A DNA stretch of 64,000 nucleotides. Source: Tetradesmus obliquus (lineage: Eukaryota > Chlorophyta > Chlorophyceae > Sphaeropleales > Scenedesmaceae). Below, piece after piece: positions 50,201 to 63,200 of this stretch. The first letter of the stretch is position 1. Each line of letters opens with the position of its first letter. The stretch spans positions 3,658,001 through 3,722,000 of the forward strand of contig CP126198.1 of the NCBI GenBank assembly GCA_030272155.1, read 5' to 3'. The notes under the pieces are model-generated. The model was not told the origin of the DNA. It saw only the letters and a list, made by a program, of their open reading frames with translations, and searched no databases. Made by a program: the position numbers and the translations under genes.

Positions 50201-53200
50201 AGGCTCAACAGCAGGGCCGGGTGTGTGCCATCCCGCTGTTTGTGACCAGCATGCTGGTGCCCTTCCTCATCGTGGCGCTGCGCGTGCTGGATGACGTGGC
50301 GCAGGAGCCGCCGGCGCGGCTGACGCCCAAGCAGGCCGCGCCGCGGGTCTTCTACACCATGTTCTCACAGGTTTGTGCTTCGTTTGTGCTTAGGCGTGGT
50401 GGCATGCTTGGTTTGGGGTTGCTATTGCGTTGTGCGTCGAGCTGCTCCGCGAGAGTTCTACTGGCAAGGTCAGGTGTGTGGCCATCAGTATGTGCGTGAG
50501 TGTGCCCTTCCTCATCGTGGTGCTTGTGTTTGTGCTGGATGACGTGGCGCAGGAGCTGCCGGCACGGCTCACACCCAAGCAGGCCGCGCCGCAGTCTTCC
50601 ACATCATGTTCTCGAAGGTGCATGTTTGGGTGTTAGGGGTTCTGCAATGCTGTGGGTGCTGGATGACGTGGCTCAGGAGTTGCCGGCACGGCTGATGCCC
50701 ATGCAGACCTTTGTGCTGCTGCTCGCGGCTGTTTCATGCTCTGTTTGCTTGTATCTCTACCTGCTGTACTGAACCCAGCTCTCCTGTGATACTTACAACC
50801 GCTGTCGCCACTACGTGCCGCCACGCAGACCATCATGCTGCTGCTGGGCGGCTTTGCCATCGCCGCAGCCCTCTCCAAGCACTTCATCGCCAAGCAGCTG
50901 GCAGTAGCCATCCTGTCACGTGTGGGCCGCAAGCCTCACCACGTGCTGCTGGCAAACATGCTTGTGGCCACATTCGCCAGCATGTGGATTTCAAATGTGG
51001 CAGCACCCGTGCTATGCTTTAGCCTGGTGCAGCCGATCCTGCGCACCCTGCCCACCAACCACCCCTTTTGCAAGAGCCTGGTCCTCGGTATTGCACTCGC
51101 CAGTAACTTAGGCGGCATGACGAGCCCAATCAGCAGCCCTCAAAACATCTTTGCGATTGAGCGGATGAGCATGGGCGGGAGCCCTCCTAGCTGGCTGCAG
51201 TGGTTTGCAATCGCGCTGCCGGTTAGCTTTTTGGGCAACCTGCTGTGCTGGGCGATCATCTTGGCGGTGTACAAGCCGGGGCAGAACATCAAGGAGGTGG
51301 GTTGGGCTGCGCTGCACAGCGTGCGCTGCAGCTGTTGCTTGTTGAAACATCTGTTTCTGCAGCTCACAGTGTACAAGATGGTGTACAAGCCAGGGCAGCA
51401 CATCAGGACTTGCGGCGTGCTGCAGGCTTGTGGTTTCACAGCACCTGAGTCGGGTGTTTAGTACGTCTTGCACTCAACTAGAACAGTGACTAACGAAGGT
51501 TGTGTTGTGTTTTGTGGTGGTGGCCGTGTGGCGCAGGTGCGGCCGCTGAAGCAAAACGAGGACCCGCTGAACAGCACGCAGATCTACACCATCATTGTCA
51601 GCCTGGCCACCGTCATCGCCTGGTGCTGCAACTCCTTCCTGCAGGTGGGCAGACAGCACGCCTGAACTCATGAATGGGCTTTTTCATGCATGGGCCTCAA
51701 GACACAGCTGCTCAACCTGCTGCTCTGTCATGCGCTGGCTTTGTGCCTGCTGATGCTCCATTGCTAACTACATCTATTACAGTGAACACTACATCTATTA
51801 CAGTGAACACTTGCAAGGTGACTGTCCTTCTCCAGCTGCTGTCCTGATGCTGTGTGGTGGTGTGTCTTATCATACTTCTACTGCTTCCTCCTAACACCTT
51901 GCAGGATTACACGGGCGAGATGGGTGTGCTGGCCATCATCCCACTGGTGGCCTTCTTTGGCTTTGGCGTGCTCAGCAAGGACGATTTCAACGGCTTCCTG
52001 TGGAACGTGGTCATGCTGGCCATGGGCGGGCTGGCGCTGGGAGAAGCGGTGCAGAGCAGTGGGCTGCTGGCCACCATCTCCAATGTGAGCAATATAGAGA
52101 ATTCACATGATAAGAATTAACGAAGTGCTTGCATGTGTATCGGACTGATTGTTTTTGGTGTCCATGGGCGGGCTGGCGCTGGTCAAGGCGGTGCAGAGCA
52201 GCGGGCTGCTGGCGACTATCTCCAACGTGAGCGAGCTTACATTATATATGGGTGATCAGAATCGGTGCTGGCTAGGAGGCGGCGGGCTCGCATGCCCTGG
52301 TCAGTCATGCTGCATCTGCTGCTGTGTGCACGTGGTGCATGAATTCTGCAGGATGTTATGCCTCTTCCCAGGTCCATCCCATTGCATTCTTCAATAACAT
52401 GCATGCACGTTGCTGGCTGTGTCCCACCTGCGCTCTCTCTGTTATCTACCTGATGTCCTGCAGCTCCTCAGCACGCTTGTGGGAGGCTACTCCCTCTCAG
52501 CAGTGCTGGCCATCTTCTGTGCGCAACTTCTGCATGTACATGCATGTCGCTGACCGGTTGCCCTCTGCACCCCTTCCCCTTGCATTGATCTCCTGCAGCT
52601 CATCAGCACGCTTGTGGGGGGCCAGTCCCTGTGGGCAGTGCTCGCCATCTTCTGTGCGCAACTACTGCATGTGCGTGCATGTTGCTGACCGCTTGCCGCC
52701 TGCACCCCTTCCCCTTGTATTGATCTCCTGCAGCTCATCAGCACGCTTGTGGGGGGCCAGTCTCTCTGGGCAGTGCTGGCCATCTTCTGCGGCCTCGTGC
52801 TGGTAGGCACCACCTTCATCAGCCACACAGTGGGGGCCATGGTCATCCTGCCCATCGTGCAGTCTGTTGGAGACAAGATGCCCGGGGACCACTCCAAGCT
52901 GCTGGTGATGGGGGCGGCGCTGATGTGCTCAGGTGAGAGGTGTAGTTGATTGCAGAGAAGGCGATGGTGTGGTCAGATGAGGTGTGTGAAGAGTTGCCAC
53001 AGAGGGCGCTGATGTGCTCAGGTGGGATGTGTGGCCAGCTGAGCTGTGCAGTGACCGGCGGCAAGTGACTGATGCCTACACAGCACAGATTGCTGACGTT
53101 GCCTGCAGGTTATACTTTGCACATCTAGAAGCAGATGTAAACACAGGCTTTTGGGAACAGGGGCATGTATGCACTGTTGTGCAGCAGTGTGACAAGCAGT

Positions 53201-53452
53201 GCCAGCGCAGACCAGCATGTGTGATCTTGAATCTGACACTCTCCCTGCTGCGGTTGTGTTGTGGGTGCAGGTGCGATGGGCCTTCCTGTGAGTGGCTTCC
53301 CAAACATGAATGCAGTGTCACTAGAGGACGCCACAGGCCAGAACTACATCGACACGGTAGACTTCCTGAAGGTTGGAGTGCTGGGCAGCATAATGGCATA
53401 CGCCATCATCATCAGCATAGGTTATGTGCTGATGCTGGCAGTTGGGTTCTAG
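47208..53452 (+). CDS. PTC1: SPX-SLC13 phosphate transporter (PTC1/Pho91-like)
   Basis: Ten exons give 762 aa with all phases closing. Residues 1-215 are an SPX domain, the inositol-pyrophosphate sensor: MKFTHTLKYNSVPEWRESYI, NYSLLKKLI, and the basic helix FRKILKKHDKLVS. The rest is an SLC13-type (DASS) permease: a first membrane segment (LLVAFALAVFAFLLTYPIF), GGFAIAAALSKHF, ISNVAAPVLCFSLVQPIL, the signature SNLGGMTSPISSPQNIFAI, a second half with TTFISHTVGAMVILPIVQS, and SGFPNMNAVSLED. This order is that of yeast Pho87/Pho90/Pho91 and of chlorophyte PTC1, which move phosphate at the plasma membrane or out of the vacuole/acidocalcisome. The membrane used here cannot be told from sequence. Introns around exons 2, 3, 5, 6, 8 and 9 carry exon-edge copies. 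Confidence 0.93.
48383..48413 (+). repeat. Copy of the SPX exon 2 3' edge with donor
   Basis: The end coding ILKKHDKLVS with GTGAG recurs 133 bp past the real donor at 48280. Confidence 0.92.
48835..48960 (+). repeat. Two copies of the SPX exon 3 5' edge, exact 92-bp period
   Basis: Acceptors end at 48840, 48932 and 49024 (real), spaced 92 and 92 bp. Each is followed by a version of the start coding HPMSSNYLPI. The intron part of the unit is also repeated. Confidence 0.93.
50228..50712 (+). repeat. Three copies of the SLC13 exon 5 3' edge
   Basis: The part coding IPLFVTSMLVPFLIVALRVL to the end TMFSQ recurs at 50228-50370 (nearly intact, donor after 50370), 50484-50617 (more changed) and 50650-50707 (fragment). 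Offsets from the real donor are 262 and 247 bp. Confidence 0.93.
51370..51405 (+). repeat. Copy of the SLC13 exon 6 3' edge
   Basis: Matches the end coding VYKPGQNIKE as VYKPGQHIR, about 112 bp past the real donor. Confidence 0.88.
52161..52229 (+). repeat. Copy of the SLC13 exon 8 3' edge with donor
   Basis: Matches the end coding MGGLALGEAVQSSGLLATIS as MGGLALVKAVQSSGLLATIS, followed by GTGAGC. Offset is 145 bp. Confidence 0.93.
52464..52660 (+). repeat. Two copies of the SLC13 exon 9 5' edge, exact 135-bp period
   Basis: Acceptors end at 52463, 52598 and 52733 (real), spaced 135 and 135 bp. Each is followed by sequence for the start LISTLVGGQSLWAVLAIFC with changes. The intron part of the unit is repeated too. 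A 14-bp fragment of the exon 9 3' edge recurs at 53008-53021. Confidence 0.93.
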
Positions 53453-54059
53453 AGCTGGCAGCGGCCGTACAGCTTCATAACTGTCATTTTACAGCATGGT
53501 TTGGAGGGGTTCAAGTTGGTGTGGTGGGTTGCAGCGCCCACCGGCAGTACCTATCATGGATCGCACCTCTTCTGATGCATTCACAGCAATTTGGGGCACT
53601 TGTCAGTGGTGGCGCAGGTTTTGGTCGTGGCAGTTGCTGTCGCACCTCAAGGGTTGACTGTGGGGGCATCAGCAGCAGAGTGCATGCAGCAGGTCCTGCT
53701 GGCATTGGTTGAAGCAGCAGCACTGCTGCACAGAGTGCTCCAGGCCAGCTGCAGCAGCTGGTGGCAGCCACATGACACGGCTGGCGTATGCGTATGTGTG
53801 GAATCTGAGGCACAGGGCTACTGGTCAACGTTTGATTCAGCGTAACTGTTACGCCGGTCAAGCTGCATGGCGGGCCTGCCAACATCTGGGCTTGACAAGC
53901 AAGGATGACACACCACTCTGTTAGCAGCATCAGTGGCACAGAACATACATTTGTGTCGTTTCAGGTGCAAAGATTCATGCCTGCGTGCTGTCTTAACTTC
54001 AGTACACTACATGCGTAAGCATGCTGCGCGCTGAGCAAGCTGGTTCGTTGAAGAGCACG
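53453..54059. other. Intergenic region between SPX-SLC13 and SPAG1
   Basis: 607 bp hold the transporter 3' UTR and the SPAG1 promoter. I found no clear TGTAA and no gene. Confidence 0.5.
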
Positions 54060-57000
54060 ATGGATTTCGACAGTTGGACGTGAGTGCTCCAGAAACATAA
54101 TTCAACTAGGCCTGTGCCACAGCTCGGCAACAGATGAATCGAACTAAAGTGTCATCTTATCCCTGGCGTGCAGAGGAGACACCTTAGCCTGCTGTGAGGA
54201 CCGTGATACACTGGTCAAGGCAGCTAAATACTTTAGGTGCGCCTGAGCTAGAGACATGAGCGATCTAGCCCTGGACTGCCATTGTGTCTGCATCGACACT
54301 TGATGAGGCTGCTTGAATGCTTCGATCTGCAGGGAACAAGGCTTTCACCCAACAGCAGAAGCTATTGACTCACGTCTGAACGAGTTGGGCGTAGTCAAGG
54401 CAGCCAGCCCACCAGCAGTAGAGCTGGACACTGCTGAGGCAAAGAGGAGCATCCTCAGCTTCCAGGTGCGTGTTTACATCACTACTACGCACATATTCAA
54501 CGTAGTATCGTGTTCAATGGTCCTGATGCGATCCTCGTTGTCCCATGCAGGAGGAGTCTAAAAAGCTGCTGCAGCAGCAGCGCGACAGGCTGACCGAGGC
54601 CAGGTGCGCATCACTCATAGCACACTACTGCTGCAGCCCCTTCAGTTGCAGGAGCTTGCATGTTTGCTTCATATGTGCTGCATGTCCTGCTGCATAGTGC
54701 TTTGCTCAGTACAGTATGTTGCCTCTGTGCTCAAACACGTCTTGCCTTTGCAGGCAGCAAGGCATGCAGGCTGAGCTGCATCCGCCAGTGAGAGGTGCAA
54801 TCAACGGAAAGAAAGCCAACCTGGGCAGTGCCAAGGTAAGGAGGCATTGGATAGCGAGCCCAGCAGGCTGTGCGTGCGCAATTTGTGTAAGTACACGCTA
54901 ACAAGACAGTAAGGCACAGCAGTTTGCCATGCTGATGTGCATGTGGTTGCTCCGGCAACAGCACGCCTTGCATGCTCACCAGATTGGGCCCTGCATGAGG
55001 TATAGAAAGTTGCCGTGTATGGGTTGTGTGCTTCACCACATCGCGTTCGTGCCTGCGTTCTCACTGCTGCTAATGCTTTGTCACCCTTCCTGCCTTGCAG
55101 GACACCAACAGCCAAGCAGCAGCAGCCGCACCGCGCCAGTCCTTAGACTTGTCAGATCAGAAGGACCAGCAGCTGCTTGGCTTAGGTGGCCTGAAAGTAC
55201 CCAGCAGCGGCACAGCACCCAAGGCAGCAGCTGGCAGGCCTGCAGCAGCAGCAGCAGCAGCTGCTGCCGCCTTGGGCTTGGAAGACGAGCAGCAGGCTAA
55301 GCCGTTGATACAGGAGGTGCTGCTGACTGGTGCTAAGCGCACGCAGCAGCTGGTGCAGCAGAACATGCAGCTGCCGGCGGCTGACAGGCGGGCCATGGCA
55401 GCCAGCAAGCGCGCCAGCGGCAACGATCACTTCAGGTGGGCCTGCCGCCAGGCTGAGCCAGGCGTTTGATTGATGATTGATTGGGATCACTGCACTTGCT
55501 TCAGCAGCTGATGCTTGCAGCAGGCAATGCGCCTCCACTGAGCAGAGTTCGCGTCGTGTGCAACGCTGTCAGCTTCAGCTCAGAACAGTCCAGGCACAGC
55601 TTGGTGCCTGGTGAGCCGCTGACACACTGTTTTTGGCAACTGCTGGCACTTGTTTCCTGCAGGGCTGGTGCATATGCTGATGCTGTGGAGGAGTACACGC
55701 TGTCATAGGCAACTGCTATGGCACAGTGTGTCACCTGCACATATCTGTCTGCTGGCAATGCTTTCCTGCAGGGCTGGCGCGTATGCTGATGCTGTGGAGG
55801 AGTACACCCTGTCTGTCAGCCTGGACCCTGCAGCGGTGCCTGTGTACACCAACAGGGCAGCAGCGTACCTCAAGCTCAAGGAGTGGCAGGCTGCTGCTGC
55901 TGACTGCGACATGGCGCTGACGCTGCTTGAGGGCGAGACAGGTGAGCGGGGGGTTGCGGTGCTGCTGAGAAACGGTGTTCATCAAGGGGTGTTGCGGCAA
56001 GGGTGGCCTGGATAATATGGCTATGTGCGCTTGCTGCATTCAACGCACGGTCGTGCAGTGCCTGTGTGTGCATGCTGAATTTATGTCATTGCTCTGATTC
56101 TGCTTGTAGATGTGCAACTTTGCATGTGTCCTCACATGCTGATGCTGTGCCTCTGTCGTGCTTGCTTCTACATGCAGGTGACAAGGATAAGCTGGATGAC
56201 CTGCGCTCCAAGGCGTGCCTGCGCAGGGCGGAGGCACTGGCAGCAATGGGCAACAACCAAGCGGCTCTTGAGGTGAGTTCGGGTGCAATGTGGCAGCCAG
56301 CATGTCTTTGGCTGTGCACCGCAGCAGCTTGAGCCAGTAAATAGCTGCTTGCATGTGTGTATTGACTCTTCATCTCTATTGTTCGCTGCTTTATCGTTTG
56401 CTGTGTGAAGTGCAAGGGAGTACAAAGGAAAGCAGGTGCCTGACTCTGGCCAGGAACCCGCCATGTGCAGCTCCTGCATGGCGTTTGCAGCTGCTTCAAT
56501 GGGTTTGGCATTGCTGTGCTGTTGCTTAGCTCATCTCGGCTGTCAACCTTCCTACTGGCCATGCAATGTGGTGACTTCTGCGCATGTCAGCATGTTTCAA
56601 CTCTCTCTGCACTACCTGCGCCTGGGTGGTCTGCTTGCAGGACTGGAAGGCAGTGCTTCAGCTGTACCCTGATGAGCCAAAGGCAAAACAGGGCGTAGAG
56701 GCAGCTGAGAAAGCCCTGGGCATTAGCAGCAGCAGCAGCACAGCAACTCAGCCAGGCATGCGGCGCATAGCCGTTCAAGAAGCAGACAGCAGTGATGAGG
56801 ATGACGATGATGAGGAGCAGGCAGCAGCGATGGCACCAGCAGCGCCGACAGAGCCACAGCAACAGCAGCAGGAGCAACTGCTTGAGCAGCAGCAGCAGCA
56901 GCGGCAAGCAGCTACATTGACCGGCACAGCTGGGGTAGCAAGCAGCAGCACAGATGCAGCAGCTGAGGCAGCTGCACCTGACCCGGCTGCAACTGCTGCA

Positions 57001-59016
57001 GCGAGTCCAGCAGCGGCTGCTGCTGCTGAGCAGTCAGCTGCAGAGCCAGCAGCAGGTGACGCTGCCACTGATAACGATGTAGCAGCAGCTCCTGAGCAAC
57101 CTGGCTTTGATGCAGCGGACATGGCTGCCAGGATCAAAGCAGCAGCGGAGGCTCATGCTGCAGCAGAGGCCGACGACAACAGCAGCAGCAGCGGCAGCGA
57201 CTCTGACTCAGCGTCAGAAGACGATGCAGACGATGACCTGGCAGCAGCAGCGGGTGGCTTTTCAATGGATGCTGATGTGGCTGATTCCTTGGCTGGGTCA
57301 GCAGTGGAGCTGCCACCCTCTTATGAGCAGCAGCTGGACCAGCTGAGGGAAGCTGGCAACGCCAAATTCAGGACAGGTGGGTGCTTGACATGATGCAGTT
57401 GCTCTGTTTTAATTCTTGTTTGTGGCAGCGGTATGATGGTGTGATGGCAGCAGCATGCAGGAGGCCTGCCTGCATCTGCCCCCATTGCAGCTGCTTTGAA
57501 TGCCGCTTGCGCTGACACAGCTTGCAGTTTCAGGCTTCATGCTCTGAAAGCTGCTTGCGCATGCCGACGTTGCACACGTGTGTTCAAGCCTCTGACGCAT
57601 CAAATTGCTGCTCCTGCAAGCCTCCACGTTATACACAATGATGTACGCATGCTGCTGTGTTTTGTGTTGTCTGCAGGCGCATACGCTGATGCAATCAACC
57701 TGTACGAGCAGGCGCTGTCACATGCGCCAAGCGACGTACGGCTGTACAACAACTGCGCCATCGCCAAGCTGTACCTTGAAAAGTGAGCAGTGCTATGCTG
57801 TTTTTGCTTGCATGCGCTGCATGGCCTCATGCCTGCCCGGTTTGCTTCTTCTGCATGCATGAATGCCGAGCAAGCAGCATAGGTCATCAAAGGTATAAAA
57901 TGCACGCGTGTAGTTGCACCTGTCACCGGCATGCACGCACATACAACAAGAACCTGTCGCTTTGGTTAGAATGCTTGTGCATGTCGATTATTGCCGCACT
58001 TACTGATGCTGCAGGTTTGATGCGGCGCACCAAGACGCAACGCTGGCCATTGTGGTGGACGCCACCCCACCCCATCTTCGCTGTTACTTGCATGCTTGCG
58101 CACACCAACAACCTGTAACCTCGGCTTTGTTGATGTGCTGAACTGTCGCCGCAGGTATGATGCTGCGCACAAGGACGCCACGCTTGCCATTGCACTGGAC
58201 CCCACCAACAGCAAGGCCTACCACAGGCGGCACAAGGCCAAGATAGGGCTCAAGGACTACATGGTGAGCATAGTCTGCGCTTGCAGGACAGTTGTCGCAG
58301 CGGCATGTCTCATGTTGCTGTTTTATTCTGCCAAGTTAGGGCTCGAGGACTACATGATATGTGCACACAGCGCTTGCAGGACAGCAGTTCTAACAGCATG
58401 CCTACAATATCTTTGCTCGGTGTTCGCAGGGCGCCTGCAGCAACACTGCCACAGGTGTTTGTGCCTCTGTGCTGGGACTGATAGTCCATGGTGGTTTTCA
58501 GCGCCCTGCCGCTGCTGCCGTAGCTGTGTCAATGAACGGTCGGTGTTTGCTGTTGCAGGGTGCCATGCTGGACTTGCAGCAGTGCATGCAGCACGCCGCA
58601 GCCAAGGAGCGCAAGGCCTTGCAGGAAGAGTTGAATGCACTGCAGGAGCAGATGGATGCTGAGATAGCAGAGGCTGAGACAGCAGCAGAGGCTGCACGTG
58701 CTGCCAGCGCAGCAACATACAACAGCTGCACCATTGAGGAGGTTACTGAGGAGCCCATGGAGGCGTTTCAGGTGTGCATGCGCTTGCGGTGTTCCGCGTT
58801 GTATATCTCACTTTGTCAGTGACATATTTATTGGTAACAGCTGTACAGGGTGCTGCAGGTGCAGCAGCACCACAAACCTGTGCATATTGCAATGCACAAA
58901 TAGTCATGTGTATGCCCCTAGTTGACTTAGAATGGTGGTTTGCGGGTTAGACGTTCTGCGTTGCTGCACTTCGACCAGTTCTCCATTGGTGGTATACGAC
59001 ATCCTAACTCGTGCCA

Positions 59017-59052
<36 letters not shown>

Positions 59053-60235
59053 GCTGCTGTGCAGCGCAAGTATGATGAGCTGCAGGGCAAAGAGCAGGGG
59101 TTTGCCAGGATGGCAAAACGCATGCAGGACACAGCAGCTCAGCTGCGAGAGGAGTGGGAGCAGGGGCGGCAGCAGGAGCAGGAGCGCGATCAGCACAGGA
59201 TCCAGCAGCTGCAACAGCAGCGCCAGCGCCAGCAGCAGGAGCGGGAGAGGCTTGCAGCAGTGCAAGCAGAGGCAGCAGCCAGAAGAGCAGCCAGGGCAGC
59301 GCGGCGGAAACTGAAAGCAGACAAGGCTGCTGCTGCTGCTGATGCGGCGGCTGCTAGCAGCGGCAGCAGCAGCAGCGCAGCAGTCGACATCCTCAGCAGG
59401 CGCTCTGGTCACGCAGCAGCAGCAGCAGCAGCAGCTAAAAGCAGGGTAGCAGCAGAGCCGGTGACTCCACCTGCATCTCCATACAACGGCCAGCTGCTGC
59501 ACAATGCCGCAACTGCCAAGGCTGCACGCGAGGCAGCAGCAGCCAGCAAAGCAGCAGCCAGGGCAGATGCCGCTTCAGCAGCAGCAGCTGCTGCGCGCAG
59601 CAGCGCTGCTGAAACCACGCCGGTAGCCAGTCCTGCTGACGCTCCAACGCCTGCTGGCACTCCTGCAGGCTCCTACAAAGCCACCAGCACACTGCTGCAG
59701 CAGCAGCAGCGGCGTCAGCAGCAGCAGCAGCACAGCCGTGCACCGCCGACGGCAGCAGAGGTACAACAGTCACTGGAGCAGCGCGTGGAATCGCTGAAGC
59801 AGCAGGGTAATGCGGCCCTGAAAGCAGGGCAGCTTGCAGAAGCTGAGGCAGCATACATGGAGGCTCTGCAGCTGGATGGGGACAATGTGAAGGTGCTGCT
59901 GAATCTGGCGCAGCTGCGGCTTGCGCAGAAGGATGGGGCGGGTGCTGTGCGGGCGGCAGAGGAGGTGCTGGCGCTGCCTGGCGTTGAGGAGGACTCTCGG
60001 CGCAAGGCCACACTCAGGTGAGTGGTGCTGTGTGGTACAGTGCAAGAGGTTTGGTTGGCTGGTGATACAGTGCGGATGAGCATGGTGAAAGCATGTTGCA
60101 TGACTGCACATGTGTATGCGAAGGCTGTGGGTGCAGGAAGGCAGAAGGACAAGTACAGCCAGCAGCAGACATGTCTTTTGTTGCTGCACATGTTACTGAG
60201 GGCAGCTGCGTTTGATCAGCCAGTATGTGCTGACG

Positions 60236-60272
<37 letters not shown>

Positions 60273-63200
60273 TTGCAGGCTTGGCCTCGGACTGGAGTTG
60301 AAGGGCGACGTTGAGACAGCTATGTGGCACGTGTCACAGCTGTACAACGAGTACATCCAAAACAGCCAGCCTGTGCCTGAGCAGCTGAAGAGAGACATGG
60401 AGCGCATTGCCACAGCGCTGCAGCAGCTGCGGCACCCCGGGCTAGCACCAGCAGAGGAGCGGGATGCAGACAGCACTGCTGCTGGCAGCAGCTCACAGCC
60501 GCATGCTGACCAGCAGCATCCAGCAGCTGCTGAGCTGGCTGCAGCGCCTCCAGCAGCAGCAGCAGCAGTAGCAACGTCTGTGCCTGCGTTCACAGGCATG
60601 CGCAGCAGCATCCCTGTCAAGTTTGAAAGTGACAGCGAGGAGGAGAGTGAGGAGGATGCAGCACAGCCACAGCAGCAGCAAGCCAGCAGCAGCACCCCAG
60701 GCAGCACTGATGCTGCAGCAGCGGCAGCAGCAGCAGGTGACAGCATGCAGCCTGCAGGGGCAGCAAGCAGGAGTGGCCTCGCAAAGATAGCAGTAGTTTG
60801 TGAGACCTCCAGTGAGGAGGAAGAGGATGTGTCAGTGCAGGAACCCAGTGTGTCGTCAGCCAGTGAAACAGCAGCAGCAGCAGCAGCAGACAGTGTCACA
60901 GCTCCTCCCTCTGAGGCAGCTACAAACGCCACTGTTGCTGCTGCGGAGCCAGCAGCAGTAGCAGCAGCAGCAGTAGATGATCCTGCATTGCAAGCAGACA
61001 GTTTTGTCAGTAGCATGAATGTGGCAGCAGCCGAACAGCAGCCTTTCGGTGCTACCCTGCACCAGCGCTCCCGCAGTGCTGGTGACGAGGATGTAACACG
61101 CGCCAGCGATGACGCTGCAGGCCAGGCACTTGCACGGCTGATGGAGGCCAACAACATGAGCAGGGCCCAGCAGCAGGTCGTTCGCGGCAGCAATGCTAGC
61201 AGCAGCGACAGTGACAGCAGCAGCAGCAGCGAGGTCTACGCAGTTGACTATGGCAAGGAAGTAGAGCGAGTAGCTCAGTTAGCCAACATCCAGCGGATGC
61301 AGAAGGCGGCGCAGCTGATGCAGGAGCAGCAGCGGCAGCAGGGGCGCAAGCAGAGCTGGGAGTCTGTGCGGCAGCAGTGGTGGCAGCGGCTGCAGCAGGA
61401 GCACCCGCAGGCCTATGCAGAGATCGACAACATCCGGCAGGCTGAAACAGCAATCCTGAGTGAGCTGCTGAGCCCCCTCACCAAAGGCAGCAGCAGCAGC
61501 GGTGTAGAGACCAAGTTTGCTGAGGTAATCTACAAGCGCGATGACAAGGCAGCAGCAGCACGTGAAGCTGGCGAGCGCGCCCTAAAGCAGGGCAACGCGC
61601 AGTCAGCACTGAAACACTACAACGCTGCTGTCGCCAAGCAGCCGACTGACCCACGCGGCTATGCTGGCCGCGCACAAGTCTGGCTGCGGCTGAAGCGGCC
61701 GCAGCATGCGGAGCAGGACTGTGGGCTGGCGCTGCTGCTGGCCACATGCCCGAAGGCTGTAGCGCCGGGCTTAGTGCTGGGGCAGAAGGCAGGCCAGGAG
61801 TCTGCTGCTGTTGATGGCGCGCTGCTGGGGCGGGTGCGGCGGGCGCGTGCGATGGCGTGGAGGGAGATGGGCAAGCTGAAGGAAGCTGTTGCGGTGAGTG
61901 GGGTCAAAATGGTCCTGCTGTTAGTGCTTTGGTTGTAGCGGATTTCTTGGGTCTATCTCGTGTGCAATGGCGTGGAGGGAGATGGGCAAGCTGAATGAGG
62001 CTGTGGCGGTGAGTAGGGTTGAATATGATGGTCCTGCTGTTTGTGCTGTGGTCGTAGCAGTATGGTTGTGGATTGTTACAATGTATGTGGCACCTGCAGC
62101 GCGTGTTGGTTTGTGGATTTCCTGTGATGGATGCCGTCTGCAGCAGCTGCCAGCAGCCTTGCCATGTGGGCTTCTGGGTCTCTGCTTTTGCACTTGAGCT
62201 TGCACAAACCGTGCACACGCTTAGTTAAGCAGCTTTACCACACAAAGCAGCAGCAGACCGACACGAACATGGAGTTGTTGTGTGTTGTTTGCTTGCAGGA
62301 TTTGAAGCAGCTGCTGGCAGACAGCCCTGGTGACGCCAGCTTGCAGAGGCTGGTGGCTGACCTCACGCAGGCATATGCCAAGCAGGTGCAGCAGGCAGTG
62401 CACGCAGCGCAGCAGCAGGACAAGCCAAAGGCGGCTGACTTCAACTTCGATGAGGTTGCAGAGGAGCAGCAAGCCCAGGCCGCCACTCCTACAGCAGCAG
62501 CATCAGCGCCAGCTGAACCAGCAGCAGCAGCAGCAGCAGCAGAGGAGCCTGTCAGCCATGTGCAGCGCCACAGGATTGTCATTGAGGAGACAGATGGCAG
62601 CGGGTCAGAGACTGACGAGGAATATGCGCGCTTTGCGCCAGCAGCAGTGCAGCAGCAGCAGGCTCCACAGCAAGGGAGCAGCAGCACCAACCAGCAGCAG
62701 GATGCAGCTGCAGGAAGCGCGGGGGCAGCAGCAGCAGCTGGGCAGCAGCCCGCAGGGAGCAAGGCTGCCCCACCAGCAGCAGCTCAAGCTGGTGCAGTGG
62801 CTGCGGGGCCAGCTGCCGCTGTGCCAGCTGCTGCTGCTGCCGCTGCTGCCAGTGAGCGGCTGACTCAGCAGCTCATGGCAAAGCAGCCGAGCCCTCCCAA
62901 AACAGCAACAGAGTTCATCGCTGCTGCAAAGCTGCTGTCAGCAAAGGGCAGCAGCGGCGGCGGCAGCAGCCAGGCGCTGGGGCAGTATGTGCGGCAGCTG
63001 GATCCTGCAAAGTACAAGGCGGTGTTTAAGCGGGAGCTCAGTGAGGGCCTTATTAGGTGGCTGGTGCAGGGGCTGCAGGCGCTAGTGGGTCAGGAGCCGC
63101 AGTTTGTTGCGGCAGCGCTGCTGCAGCTGAGCCAGGTGGAGAGGTTCAGCATGGTGCTGCCGATGGCTGCTGCCAACAAAGGCACGAAGGCAGCGCTGCA

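Larger units (their letters stand above)
47208..53452 (+). other. SPX-SLC13 exon map
   Basis: Inferred coding exons: 1, 47208-47601; 2, 48087-48280; 3, 49025-49270; 4, 49533-49643; 5, 49902-50108; 6, 50829-51296; 7, 51537-51644; 8, 51905-52084; 9, 52734-52932; 10, 53271-53452. The sum is 2289 nt. Confidence 0.85.
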
